A model generated the notes under the pieces. It was not told where the DNA came from and did no database searches. It was given only the letters and a program-made list of their open reading frames with translations. DNA of 64,000 bases. Origin: an uncultured Blautia sp. (GTDB taxonomy: Bacteria; Bacillota; Clostridia; Lachnospirales; Lachnospiraceae). Where the stretch lies: contig CAKROE010000006.1 of NCBI GenBank assembly GCA_934371915.1, forward strand, positions 1-64,000, in the 5' to 3' direction. Made by a program: the position numbers and the translations under genes. This document shows, one piece after another, positions 24,908 through 34,114 of the stretch (position 1 is its first letter; every line of letters starts with the position of its first letter).

Positions 24908-26181
24908 GCCTGCTCACCATCCTTTGCTTTGATCACCTGTCCGCTCTCCAGGATTCCTCCCGGATAATCTTCTGCTGTAGTCACTCCGGATATGGCGGTG
25001 TTTCTGCCTATTTTTACATTATCAGGAATTACACTCTGCTCTCCGACCGTCGCCAGCCCGAATGCATAAACTGCCGGTTTCAGTACGTTTGCCGCTTCTT
25101 CTCCAAAGCCCAGTGTAACTTTATTTCCGATCACAACGTCTTCCGCTACGATTGCCTTATCAAGAACGGTATCTTCTCCGATCTGCGAATTCCGCATGAT
25201 GATCGAATCCCTCACGACGGTGCCTTTGCCGATCACTACGTTCGGTCCGATCACAGAATGATATGCTTTACCATAGATCTCGGCACCTTCTCCGATCAGG
25301 CACTGATCTGTCACGGCATCCTCGGCAATATACTGCGGCGGAATGATGTCTCCCTTTGTATAGATCTTCCAGAATTCTTCGTACAGATTGAACTCCGGAA
25401 TGATATCGATCAGTTCCATATTGGCTTCCCAGTAAGATCCCAGTGTACCGACATCTTTCCAGTAACCGTTGTATTCGTAGGCAAACAGCCTCTGTCCTTT
25501 TTCTTTACAATAAGGAAGAATATGCTTGCCAAAATCGCAATTACTCTGGTCTTTCAGTGCGATCAGTGCTTCTTTGAGCACCGGCCAGCTGAATATGTAG
25601 ATACCCATGGAAGCAAGATTGCTGCTTGGTTTCTCCGGTTTCTCTTCGAACTCCGTCACACGCCCTGCCTCATCTGTAACCATGATTCCGAAGCGGCTTG
25701 CTTCTTCTATCGGAACCGGCATACAGGCGATCGTTACATCTGCCTTATTTGCCTTGTGATAATTCAGCATGACTTCGTAATCCATTTTATAAATATGATC
25801 TCCCGAGAGAATCAGTACATAATCCGGATTGTACTGCTGCATATAATCCAGATTCTGAAAAATCGCATTGGCCGTCCCGGTATACCATTCGCTGTTGGTA
25901 CTCTTTTCATATGGAGGAAGTACGGTCACACCGCCCTCGTTTCTGTCCAGATCCCACGGAATACCAATGCCGATATGGGTGTTCAGCCGCAACGGCTGAT
26001 ACTGTGTCAGAACACCGACTGTATCGATTCCTGAATTGATACAGTTACTCAACGGAAAATCAATAATACGATATTTCCCTCCAAAAGCGACTGCTGGTTT
26101 TGCTACTTTTTGTGTCAATACGCCCAGTCTGCTGCCCTGACCGCCAGCTAAAAGCATGGCAATCATTTCTTTCTTCATCAT
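24904..26181 (-). CDS. glgC: Glucose-1-phosphate adenylyltransferase, GlgC subunit
   Basis: 425 residues. It makes ADP-glucose from ATP and glucose-1-phosphate, the donor for glycogen synthesis. [16 protein letters not shown] and [20 protein letters not shown] form the nucleotide loop, [10 protein letters not shown] is the metal-binding Asp motif, and [19 protein letters not shown] closes the active site before the hexapeptide beta-helix. I prefer the ATG at 26181; a GTG at 26184 is also possible given the GAGGTG site just upstream. The rest of the glycogen pathway is not in the window. Confidence 0.95.
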   Translation of the reverse strand: MMKKEMIAMLLAGGQGSRLGVLTQKVAKPAVAFGGKYRIIDFPLSNCINSGIDTVGVLTQYQPLRLNTHIGIGIPWDLDRNEGGVTVLPPYEKSTNSEWYTGTANAIFQNLDYMQQYNPDYVLILSGDHIYKMDYEVMLNYHKANKADVTIACMPVPIEEASRFGIMVTDEAGRVTEFEEKPEKPSSNLASMGIYIFSWPVLKEALIALKDQSNCDFGKHILPYCKEKGQRLFAYEYNGYWKDVGTLGSYWEANMELIDIIPEFNLYEEFWKIYTKGDIIPPQYIAEDAVTDQCLIGEGAEIYGKAYHSVIGPNVVIGKGTVVRDSIIMRNSQIGEDTVLDKAIVAEDVVIGNKVTLGFGEEAANVLKPAVYAFGLATVGEQSVIPDNVKIGRNTAISGVTTAEDYPGGILESGQVIKAKDGEQA

Positions 26182-26463
26182 CACGCAATCACCTCTTGTA
26201 TATTATGATGTTCCATTATACCATACTTCCAAATATTAGTGAACATTTTTTACAAATTATTTGTGCTTATTTCAAAAATTTTATATCTATTGCACACGTT
26301 TTTATTTCATACCGTTTCTATATGTTTGTTTTTATGTGCATTTTCGACAATTTTCGCCATTCTATTTCAGAACAAATGCACAGTAATATCTCCCAAAAGT
26401 AACACTTTTCATTTTTAGCCGACCGCGTTATAATGGAAATATTAAAGATAAGGAGATTATATT

Positions 26464-27843
26464 ATGTATCAGATAGACTTCCATAAACCGCTCTCTATCC
26501 ATTTTATCGGTATTGGCGGTATCAGTATGAGCGGACTTGCTGAAATACTTCTGGAAGAGGGTTTCACAATTTCCGGTTCTGACTCCAAAAAAAGCCCCCT
26601 GACCAGTCTTCTGGAAAGCAAAGGTGCAAAGATCTACTACGGTCAGCGCGCTTCCAACATTTCCGATTCTGTTCAGGTTGTTGTTTATACAGCTGCCATC
26701 CATCCGGACAACCCGGAATTTGCATGTGCGAAGGAAAAAGGTCTCCCAATGCTGACAAGAGCTCAGCTTCTCGGACAGATCATGCGCAACTACGACACTT
26801 CTATTGCAGTTGCCGGTACACATGGAAAAACCACAACCACTTCCATGTTGTCACACATTCTTCTGAAGGGCGAATGTGACCCGACGATCAGCGTCGGCGG
26901 TATCCTTCCGGCGATCGGCGGCAATATCCGCGTCGGCCAGTCCGAAACTTTCCTGACAGAAGCATGTGAATACACCAACAGCTTTCTCAGCTTTTTCCCG
27001 ACACTCGGAATCATTTTAAATATGGATGCCGACCATCTGGATTTCTTTAAGGATATTGATGACATCCGTCATTCTTTCCGTAAATTTGCTGAACTTCTTC
27101 CGGCTGACGGCGCACTCATCATCAATGCAGACACCCCAAAATACGAAATGGTTGCCGAAAACCTTCCATGCAAAGTGCTCACCTACGGTCTCGAACACGA
27201 CGCTGATTATACCGCTTCGGACATCACTTATGATGAGTTCGGACATCCGACTTTCCATGTTCTTCATAATGGTGAGGATATCGGTATCTGTTCTCTGAAA
27301 GTACCGGGTATCCACAATGTATCCAATGCCCTTGCTTCTATCGCAGCAGGCAGACTTCTTGGTCTTGACAATGAAGTGATCTTTGCCGGGCTGAAAGATT
27401 TCAGCGGTACAGACCGTCGTTTTCAGTACAAGGGCAAAGTCGGTGAAGTTACCATTATCGATGATTATGCACATCATCCGACCGAAATCGAGGCTACGCT
27501 TCATGCAGCACACAATTATCCACACAAAAAGATCTGGTGTGTATTCCAGCCTCACACTTATACACGTACGAAAGCTCTGCTTCCGGAATTTGCAAAGGCT
27601 CTGACACTTGCAGACCACGTGGTTCTTGCAGATATTTATGCAGCCCGCGAGACCGATAACCTCGGCATTTCCTCTGCCGATCTTCAGAAACAGATTCAGG
27701 AACTCGGCACTCCGTGCGAATATTTCCCGACTTTCGATGAGATTGAAAACTTTTTACTCGAGAATTGTACACAGGGTGACCTGTTGATAACTATGGGGGC
27801 CGGAGACGTTGTAAACATTGGCGAACAGCTCCTTGGCAAATAA
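26464..27843 (+). CDS. murC: UDP-N-acetylmuramate--L-alanine ligase
   Basis: 459 residues, standard MurC. An N-terminal Rossmann domain (FIGIGGISMSGLAEILLEEG) leads to the central ATPase with VAGTHGKTTTTSML and the DADHLDFF turn, then the C-terminal domain with DYAHHPTEIEATL and FQPHTYTRT. It adds the first amino acid of the peptidoglycan stem peptide in the cytosol. It is transcribed alone: divergent from glgC and followed by a terminator at 27856 that contains a DnaA box. Confidence 0.97.
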   Translation: MYQIDFHKPLSIHFIGIGGISMSGLAEILLEEGFTISGSDSKKSPLTSLLESKGAKIYYGQRASNISDSVQVVVYTAAIHPDNPEFACAKEKGLPMLTRAQLLGQIMRNYDTSIAVAGTHGKTTTTSMLSHILLKGECDPTISVGGILPAIGGNIRVGQSETFLTEACEYTNSFLSFFPTLGIILNMDADHLDFFKDIDDIRHSFRKFAELLPADGALIINADTPKYEMVAENLPCKVLTYGLEHDADYTASDITYDEFGHPTFHVLHNGEDIGICSLKVPGIHNVSNALASIAAGRLLGLDNEVIFAGLKDFSGTDRRFQYKGKVGEVTIIDDYAHHPTEIEATLHAAHNYPHKKIWCVFQPHTYTRTKALLPEFAKALTLADHVVLADIYAARETDNLGISSADLQKQIQELGTPCEYFPTFDEIENFLLENCTQGDLLITMGAGDVVNIGEQLLGK

Positions 27844-27844
27844 G

Positions 27845-28039
27845 TTATCCACATTATCCACATGTTTATACACATTTTTTACCGTGTATGACATGTGGAT
27901 TTTTTCTGCCATTTTACTTTACATAATATCCTGTCGAGTTATCGCAATTTTCGCGGAAATACAACAAACTTCGTCATTTTATGAGGTTACAAATAATTTA
28001 CGACAAAAATCGATTTCCACATTATCCACATTATCCACA
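27845..28039 (+). promoter_or_regulatory. Cluster of DnaA boxes upstream of the DnaD/DnaC-like operon
   Basis: Four perfect TTATCCACA boxes in two head-to-tail pairs: 27845-27853 and 27854-27862, then 28022-28030 and 28031-28039. A one-mismatch TTATACACA lies at 27866-27874 and a reversed near-box at about 27893. The second pair ends about 150 bp before the DnaD-like start. In B. subtilis the dnaB-dnaI operon is regulated by DnaA, which fits this position. Confidence 0.75.
27856..27905 (+). terminator. murC terminator built over a DnaA box
   Basis: Stem 27856-27865 (ATCCACATGT) with 27891-27900 and an inner ATACAC/GTGTAT pair, then six T residues. The left arm overlaps the second DnaA box. 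Confidence 0.8.
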
Positions 28040-28192
28040 TTTCTTTGTGGAAATCTCCTGTAGAAAAATACCCTATTCTCATTTGAAAAATCTTGTGCTA
28101 TAATCCTAGTGTTCCAGATATACCGCAGTTTACGCGGTACCCGTAATGTCTGTTCACGCAGATATTTTCGTTTAGAAAGCGAGCGATCTATC

Positions 28193-29257
28193 ATGTCAAT
28201 GATCACATTACATAACACCTCCCATCCGGAGGTAACAATATTATCTAATACATTTATCGACAATTATATGCCGGAGGCCAATGGAGAATTTGTAAAAGTT
28301 TATATCTATCTTTTACGTGCCCTTTCCAGTGCTCCGGTTTCTTTCAGTCTGGAGCAGATGGCTGACCGGCTTCTCTGTACAGAGCGCGACATTCTCCGTG
28401 CGCTGAAATACTGGGCAAAGCAGGAGCTTCTGACTCTGGATTTTACAGACAATAATAAATTATGCGGGATTGCCCTGCTCTCCCCTTCCGCCACGTCTTC
28501 TGACAGCGCTGCTGCGGAAATCAGCGGTACTGCAGAACCGGTTTCAGCCGAAGTCTCTGCAACGCCGTCTCCCGCCCGCCAGGAAACACTCACCCCTGAG
28601 CGTGTAAGCGAACTGAAACAAAATGAAGACATTATCCAGCTTCTCTACGTCGCCGAACAATATCTCGGAAAGACACTCTCTCCCACAGAGATTCAGAAGC
28701 TTTTATTTTTCTATGACGGCCTTGGCATGTCCGTAGACCTGATTGACTATCTGATCGAGTACTGTGTCGGACACAATCACAAGAGCATACGCTACATCGA
28801 AAAGGTCGCCCTTGCATGGGCGCAGGAGGGCATCACCTCCGTTGAAGAAGCAAAGCAGTCCGGTTCCCGGTATAATAAAGATTATTTTTCTATTCTGAAG
28901 GCGCTCGGCATCACCAACCGTAATCCTGTCGAGACAGAGATCACGTTGATGGACACCTGGCTCAAGACCTATGGTTTTTCCATGGAGATCATTCAGGAAG
29001 CATGTAACCGTACCGTCCTCCAGACCGGTCAGGCAAGTTTCCAGTACACCGATAAGATTCTCGAAGGCTGGAAGCAGAAGGAAGTCCGCACGATGGACGA
29101 CATCCGTTCTCTTGACAGCGCCCACAGAAAAAAACGTCAGGAAAAAAAGGCCGCACGGAACTCCCGTCCGACACCGGCATCCAACAACCGATTCAACAAT
29201 TTCCAGCAGCGTGAATATAATTTCGACGAGTACGAAAAGCACCTGCTGAACCAGTAA
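28193..29257 (+). CDS. DnaD-domain replication initiation protein
   Basis: 354 residues from an ATG at 28193; the ribosome site is weak and the ATG at 28199 is an alternative. It has an N-terminal winged helix (GEFVKVYIYLLRALSS, FSLEQMADRLLCTERDILRAL), a Ser/Ala/Pro linker at about 115-155, then two tandem DnaD (DnaB_2) domains with the YxxxI/YIEKVALAWAQEGI signature and YTDKILEGWKQKEV. The Lys/Arg-rich tail likely binds DNA. In Firmicutes DnaD/DnaB proteins remodel the origin and recruit the helicase loader, which here is the next gene, 12 bp away. Confidence 0.92.
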   Translation: MSMITLHNTSHPEVTILSNTFIDNYMPEANGEFVKVYIYLLRALSSAPVSFSLEQMADRLLCTERDILRALKYWAKQELLTLDFTDNNKLCGIALLSPSATSSDSAAAEISGTAEPVSAEVSATPSPARQETLTPERVSELKQNEDIIQLLYVAEQYLGKTLSPTEIQKLLFFYDGLGMSVDLIDYLIEYCVGHNHKSIRYIEKVALAWAQEGITSVEEAKQSGSRYNKDYFSILKALGITNRNPVETEITLMDTWLKTYGFSMEIIQEACNRTVLQTGQASFQYTDKILEGWKQKEVRTMDDIRSLDSAHRKKRQEKKAARNSRPTPASNNRFNNFQQREYNFDEYEKHLLNQ

Positions 29258-29269
29258 AAGGAGAAAACC

Positions 29270-30259
29270 GTGGCACTGCAGAATTTTCAGTATGATATTA
29301 TCATGAGAGAGTATAACCGCCGCCAGTCACAGGTACAGCATGACCTGGAAGAACGCCGTGCAAAGGCTTTCGCACGTGTACCGAGGCTTCTGGAGATTGA
29401 CGGGGAAGTCGCGGCCTTAAGCGCGCAGAAGGCCCGTTCTCTGCTTCTGGGAGAATCCGGTTCTGTCGACGATCTTAAGAAAGATGTGGCTGCACTCTCC
29501 GCCGAACGTCGTTTGCTTCTTAAGAAGAACGGTTTTTCCGAAGATTATCTTGAACCGCATTACTTCTGTCCGATCTGTCAGGACACGGGGTATACTGATG
29601 GTCAGAAATGCTCCTGTTTTAAGAAAGCTGAGATTGAATTGCTCTATACACAGTCCAATCTCACCGAGATTCTCAAAAAAGAGAACTTTGAGCACTTTTC
29701 TTTTGACTGGTATTCTGATACAATAAAAAACGAAGCTACCGGACTGACTGCCCGTGAGACCGCCAGACGCGCTTACGATGCCGCAGTAAACTTTGTCCGG
29801 GATTTTGATACACGCTCACAGAACCTGTTTCTGTACGGCAGCACCGGAGTCGGAAAGACGTTCCTCTCCCACTGCATTGCCAATGCTCTTCTCGAAAGCG
29901 CACATTGTGTTCTTTACTTTTCCGCGTTTGACTTGTTTGACCGTCTGGCGCAGACAGCTTTCTCGAAGAAACCGGAGACAGATATGGGCGATGATTTTAT
30001 TTTTGACTGTGATCTTCTTATTATAGATGATCTCGGGACTGAACTGACCAACAGTTTTGTTTCGTCTCAGTTGTTCCTGTGTATTAACGAGCGTATCGCA
30101 CGCCGCAAATCCACGATCATTTCGACGAACCTGAAACTGGAAGACTTTTCATCCACCTATTCCGAGAGAACTTTTTCCCGGATAGCAAGCAATTATCAGA
30201 TGTTGAAACTTATTGGCAAAGATATCCGAATCCAGAAAATATTTTTAGGAGGAAAATAA
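29270..30259 (+). CDS. DnaC/DnaI-like helicase loader ATPase
   Basis: 329 residues beginning with GTG at 29270 after AAAAGGAG. The N-terminal helical part (to about 95) leads to a zinc-type cluster CPICQDTGYTDGQKCSC, as in Firmicute DnaI-type loaders. The AAA+ core has Walker A GSTGVGKT, Walker B LLIIDDLGTE and the arginine finger region SERTFSRIASNYQMLKLIG. It would load the replicative helicase onto DNA together with the DnaD-domain protein upstream. Only 3 bp separate it from the PRPP synthetase gene. Confidence 0.93.
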   Translation: MALQNFQYDIIMREYNRRQSQVQHDLEERRAKAFARVPRLLEIDGEVAALSAQKARSLLLGESGSVDDLKKDVAALSAERRLLLKKNGFSEDYLEPHYFCPICQDTGYTDGQKCSCFKKAEIELLYTQSNLTEILKKENFEHFSFDWYSDTIKNEATGLTARETARRAYDAAVNFVRDFDTRSQNLFLYGSTGVGKTFLSHCIANALLESAHCVLYFSAFDLFDRLAQTAFSKKPETDMGDDFIFDCDLLIIDDLGTELTNSFVSSQLFLCINERIARRKSTIISTNLKLEDFSSTYSERTFSRIASNYQMLKLIGKDIRIQKIFLGGK

Positions 30260-30262
30260 ACG

Positions 30263-31447
30263 ATGGCACAGCTTAACAGCAAAGAACTGACAACACTTCC
30301 GGTAGGCAGACTCGGACTGGTTCCTCTCCAGAGTTGCCGCCCACTTGGCGAAAAGGTTGACGAGTGGCTTGTACAATGGAGAAAAGAGCGTAACAGCCCT
30401 GAATTAGATTCTTTTGCATTCGAAGGATATAGACGTGATTCTTATATCGTTGATGTCAAAACACCGCGTTTTGGTTCCGGTGAAGGTAAAGGTGAGATCG
30501 GTGAATCCGTTCGTGGCGACGATATTTATCTTATGGTAGATGTATGCAACCACAGTCTTTCCTACAGAATCAGCGGTTTTACGAACCTGATGTCCCCGGA
30601 TGATCATTTCCAGGATCTGAAGCGTGCCATTGCTGCAATTGGCGGCAAAGCCCGCAGGATCAATGTCATCATGCCATATCTCTATGAGAGCCGCCAGAGC
30701 AAACGTGTCGGTCGTGAATCCCTTGACTGCGCTTCTGCGCTTCAGGAACTCACCAGCATGGGAGTAGATAATATCATTACATTTGACGCACATGATGCCC
30801 GTGTACAGAACGCAACTCCGCTTCACGGATTCGAGACGATCCAGCCGTCATATCAGTTTATCAAAGCCCTTCTCAACAATGTTGAAGGACTTCATATCGA
30901 CAATGACCATTTCATGATCATCAGCCCGGACGAGGGAAGCATGCGCAGAGCTATCTATCTTGCAAACGTACTTGGTGTGGATATGGGTATGTACTACCGC
31001 CGTCTCGACTACAGCAAAATGGTCAAAGGCCGTCATCCGATCGCAGCTTACGAGTTCCTCGGACCAAAGCTTGAAGGCAAAGATGTCATCCTGATCGATG
31101 ATATGATTTCTTCCGGCAAGAGCATCCTTGAGATTGCATCTCTTCTTAAGAAACGCGGTGCCGGCAAGATCTTTATCTGCACCACATTCGGTCTCTTCAC
31201 CGAGGGAATGGAAAAATTTGACGAAGCTTACCAGAATGGTATCTTTGATAAACTTCTTACTACAAACCTTGTTTATCAGACACCGGAGCTTCTCTCCAAA
31301 CCATATTACATCACATGCGATATGAGCAAATACATCGCACTGATCATTGATACACTGAATCATGATATGTCTGTCAGCCACCTTCTGAATCCTGCAGACC
31401 GAATCAAACGTTGTGTCAGCAACTATATGGCTCAGTACGAAAAATAA
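30263..31447 (+). CDS. prs: Ribose-phosphate pyrophosphokinase (PRPP synthetase)
   Basis: 394 residues, longer than the ~315 of classical Prs because of an N-terminal extension and inserts. IDDMISSGKSI is the PRPP-binding loop, FDAHDARVQNATPL is the divalent cation/ribose-5-phosphate region, and NVIMPYLYESRQSKR corresponds to the catalytic loop that is YxRQDR in classical enzymes. It makes PRPP for nucleotide, His and Trp synthesis. Its coupling to the helicase loader gene may tie nucleotide supply to replication. A bidirectional terminator follows. Confidence 0.9.
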   Translation: MAQLNSKELTTLPVGRLGLVPLQSCRPLGEKVDEWLVQWRKERNSPELDSFAFEGYRRDSYIVDVKTPRFGSGEGKGEIGESVRGDDIYLMVDVCNHSLSYRISGFTNLMSPDDHFQDLKRAIAAIGGKARRINVIMPYLYESRQSKRVGRESLDCASALQELTSMGVDNIITFDAHDARVQNATPLHGFETIQPSYQFIKALLNNVEGLHIDNDHFMIISPDEGSMRRAIYLANVLGVDMGMYYRRLDYSKMVKGRHPIAAYEFLGPKLEGKDVILIDDMISSGKSILEIASLLKKRGAGKIFICTTFGLFTEGMEKFDEAYQNGIFDKLLTTNLVYQTPELLSKPYYITCDMSKYIALIIDTLNHDMSVSHLLNPADRIKRCVSNYMAQYEK

Positions 31448-31500
31448 TTTTTCAGATATCCCGGTCAGAAGTTTATGCCGTCGGATATTTGGCAACAGAA

Positions 31501-31537
31501 AACCCCTGCGGAATCTCTTCCACAGGGGCTTTCTTTA
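31501..31537. terminator. Bidirectional terminator between prs and the YhaN-like gene
   Basis: Eleven-base near-perfect stem (31503-31513 with 31518-31528; CCCCTG ... CAGGGG). T-rich on the plus side, four T residues on the minus side. Convergent genes meet here. Confidence 0.75.
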
Positions 31538-31540
31538 TTG

Positions 31541-33025
31541 TCATATCGTTATTGTATTGCAGGCAATGCCTGTATTCTTCAACACTTCTAATTCTTTTTT
31601 CTTACCGGTACTTACGATTACCTGTCTCTGATCTCCTGTAAGCCATGCGACAGTCTGGGCAGCATTTTCCAGGTCATATGCTCCAAACATTTCTTCCAGC
31701 AGTACAGGCAGCTTCTCAGCACCGCACAGAATCTCACCCATGGCAAGACGAAGAGAAAGATATATCTGTCCTACTGTGATCAGCCGGAGATTCTCTATCG
31801 ATACAAGATCACTTCCCGTATCTACGCGGATATGGAAGTCTTCATCAATCAAAAGCTCTTTGCACTCTCCGCCTGTGATTCCGCGGAGGATCTCTGACAT
31901 GGTCTCAACCAGACGGTTTCCTGTCTTCTCGTAGATTCTGGCAGATAATTTCTCGATCGTATCCATTGCATAATTAATAGAATCGATCTCTATCTCATCC
32001 ATCAGAGGAAGATATGCATATTCTTCCATCTCCCGAAGTTCATCTGTCAGATTGGCAAGTGCCATATTCTTTTCGTGAAGTTCGTCATCCAGTTCATTTC
32101 TGCCGTCCTGAAGCTTATCCTGCTTCGCCAGCCATCTGCTCTTCATACGTTTACGTTTTTCCAGCTCGCGCACGGTCTGCATCTCAAAATTAGTCTCTGC
32201 CATAAAGACAAGCACTCCCGCAATTCCCACCAGGATTGCCGGAACCACGGTCTGCATGTTCATTCCCATATAAATTGCTGCGGAAAAAGCCGCAATAACA
32301 GTAGCACACATTATAATGATCTGTGTGCGGTTCTTTTTTTCCAGTTCGCTGATACGTCCGTCCAACATCTGAAAACCATTGCTGTCTCCACTTGTCTGCA
32401 GTGCGCTTTGCTGCTCTCCGATCTGCTGTTTCTGATCCTCCAGATTGCTGATCTCCGCGCGCAAACGGCGAATTGCCGTGCTTACTTTGCCTTTTTCAAG
32501 CTGATCTGCTTTTTTGCGTCGTTCTACCTGTACCTGATATCCTTTGCGGGTCATCTTAAGTCTTTGCGCAGTACGACGTGGATCCACTGTCCTGTCTGCG
32601 CTCCACTGGAATCCCGCAATCTGACGCTGTACTTCACGCACGATCTCTGAACCGGTATTTCCTTTAAGAGGTGCAATACAGATTGCATTCTCAAAAACGG
32701 ATTCACTGATTCCCAGAGCTACTTTCGAATCGCTGATCCGGTCCGCATCCATCAGCTCTCCGCTTGTTTCACAGAGAAGCTCACTGTACGGAGTCTCCCG
32801 GTGCAGATCACGTGTCAGACGGTAATTTCTTCCGCCACTTTCAAACCAGAGAACGCCGGCATATGGAAATTCCGCATTGCCAAAAAGCATTTTTTCTATA
32901 AATGTGCGTACTTCCTCCCGCATCTGTTCTTTTTCATCGTACAGTACATTCAGACCGGATGTAAATTTCAGTGTTTTGTTTTTTATTGATCCGAAATCCT
33001 TGATTTCTATCTGTCTGATTTTCAT
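31541..33025 (-). CDS. YhaN/SbcC-like coiled-coil ATPase with a degenerate P-loop
   Basis: 494 residues with the RecN/SbcC-type head order: MKIRQIEIKDFGSIKNKTLKF at the start, long coiled coils, two membrane-type helices in the middle (about 230-270), and a C-terminal head half with ISVGQ-like ITVGQIYLSLRLAMGE and Walker B-like LPVLLEEMFGAYDLENA. Where Walker A should be (GPNxAGKST), residues 29-37 read YDEKEQMRE, so nucleotide binding at that site looks lost. Walker B also has Glu for the Asp. It overlaps the phosphodiesterase gene by 4 bp. The pair resembles YhaN/YhaO. Confidence 0.82.
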   Translation of the reverse strand: MKIRQIEIKDFGSIKNKTLKFTSGLNVLYDEKEQMREEVRTFIEKMLFGNAEFPYAGVLWFESGGRNYRLTRDLHRETPYSELLCETSGELMDADRISDSKVALGISESVFENAICIAPLKGNTGSEIVREVQRQIAGFQWSADRTVDPRRTAQRLKMTRKGYQVQVERRKKADQLEKGKVSTAIRRLRAEISNLEDQKQQIGEQQSALQTSGDSNGFQMLDGRISELEKKNRTQIIIMCATVIAAFSAAIYMGMNMQTVVPAILVGIAGVLVFMAETNFEMQTVRELEKRKRMKSRWLAKQDKLQDGRNELDDELHEKNMALANLTDELREMEEYAYLPLMDEIEIDSINYAMDTIEKLSARIYEKTGNRLVETMSEILRGITGGECKELLIDEDFHIRVDTGSDLVSIENLRLITVGQIYLSLRLAMGEILCGAEKLPVLLEEMFGAYDLENAAQTVAWLTGDQRQVIVSTGKKKELEVLKNTGIACNTITI

Positions 33026-34101
33026 AATCGTTTCCTGTCATCTGCCAGAACCTGTGTACTCAAAAGTGCCTGTAACCCATAGTACAGTGCCTTCTTTTCT
33101 ACAACAGTCAGATCTTTGTTCAGAAATTTGTTTATATAATCACCGATCAGTGTTCCTCGATACTGCCGGTAAAGTTCCTCTATTTTGTATGCCGGTCTGG
33201 ATTCATCCATAATTTCAACAATATTGCCCAGTCCATGCAGCCGCTCAGTCAGCAGTACATTATCCGGAGAAACCCTGCCTTTCAGAATAAGGCGGTATAT
33301 GTTTCTGCCACCACGACGCATCACTTCACTGCGCAGCATTTCTTCGAGCTTATACTGAGTCGTATCACTGTCTACGTTCAAAACAAGATTCTGATAGGAT
33401 CGGTTCGCGCACGGCACAAGACGTACTTTCACATTGCCGTCCTCATATTCACCCTGAATATAGCCGTGTTTACCAAGATCATTGCGATCCAGTGGCTCCA
33501 GCGAACCAGAATAGGCAATCTTGTCGCGGCAGACTGTATGCGGCTTATGAGAGTGTCCCAGCGCTACATAATCAAACCCCGCTGCTGCAAGTCCGGTAAA
33601 ATCCATCGGACAGCAGCTTAAATCCCCACCATGCGCAAGAAGCACATGAAATCCCGGCTTGTTGAGCGGTTTCCACTCGTCATACAGCGGTGTACGCACC
33701 TCTTTGTGTTCGAAACTAAGTCCATAGACAAATATATTTTTCTCCGGAATCTCCACACAGCGTTGTTCTTCCGCATCAAAAAATGTGACATTCTGCGCCC
33801 AGCGAAATGTCCGGTAAAAAGAGTTCTCTTTTATGTAATCATGGTCTCCTGCCATGAGAAAGATTCTGGTCTCCGGAATTGCGGCGAACCATTCATTGAC
33901 CTGTCGAAGCTGGCCAAGCAGTGGCTGCCGGTGAAAAAGATCTCCGGCTATAAACAACAAATCCACCGGATTTTTGCGGATACCCGCAATAACCCGGCGG
34001 AATGTTTCCCAGATTTCTTCTTCTCTCTCGTGGCTCCAGGGGCAGCCCCGGTCAGGAACCGCACCCAAATGCACATCGGAAAGATGAATAAATCTTATCA
34101 T
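33022..34101 (-). CDS. SbcD/YhaO-like metallophosphoesterase
   Basis: 359 residues of the calcineurin-like phosphoesterase fold typical of SbcD/Mre11. Metal-site motifs are SDVHLG (D9, H11), GDLFH (D54, H57), GDHD (85-88), LLAHGGD and GHSHKPH. The third motif is GNHD in nearly all family members; Asn to Asp here could change activity. The capping domain follows to residue 359. It should act on DNA ends with the coiled-coil partner, whose gene overlaps by 4 bp. It starts 13 bp after asnS, so asnS and both genes are probably one operon. Confidence 0.87.
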   Translation of the reverse strand: MIRFIHLSDVHLGAVPDRGCPWSHEREEEIWETFRRVIAGIRKNPVDLLFIAGDLFHRQPLLGQLRQVNEWFAAIPETRIFLMAGDHDYIKENSFYRTFRWAQNVTFFDAEEQRCVEIPEKNIFVYGLSFEHKEVRTPLYDEWKPLNKPGFHVLLAHGGDLSCCPMDFTGLAAAGFDYVALGHSHKPHTVCRDKIAYSGSLEPLDRNDLGKHGYIQGEYEDGNVKVRLVPCANRSYQNLVLNVDSDTTQYKLEEMLRSEVMRRGGRNIYRLILKGRVSPDNVLLTERLHGLGNIVEIMDESRPAYKIEELYRQYRGTLIGDYINKFLNKDLTVVEKKALYYGLQALLSTQVLADDRKRL

Positions 34102-34114
34102 GCAAAACTACTCC

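Noticed and set aside
24898..26034. Long open frame opposite glgC
   Set aside because: Antisense shadow of a well-supported gene, no recognisable domain.
27844..28192. Chromosomal origin of replication
   Set aside because: DnaA boxes are clustered, but dnaA and dnaN are not here and there is no clear AT-rich unwinding element next to the boxes. Operon control is the simpler reading.
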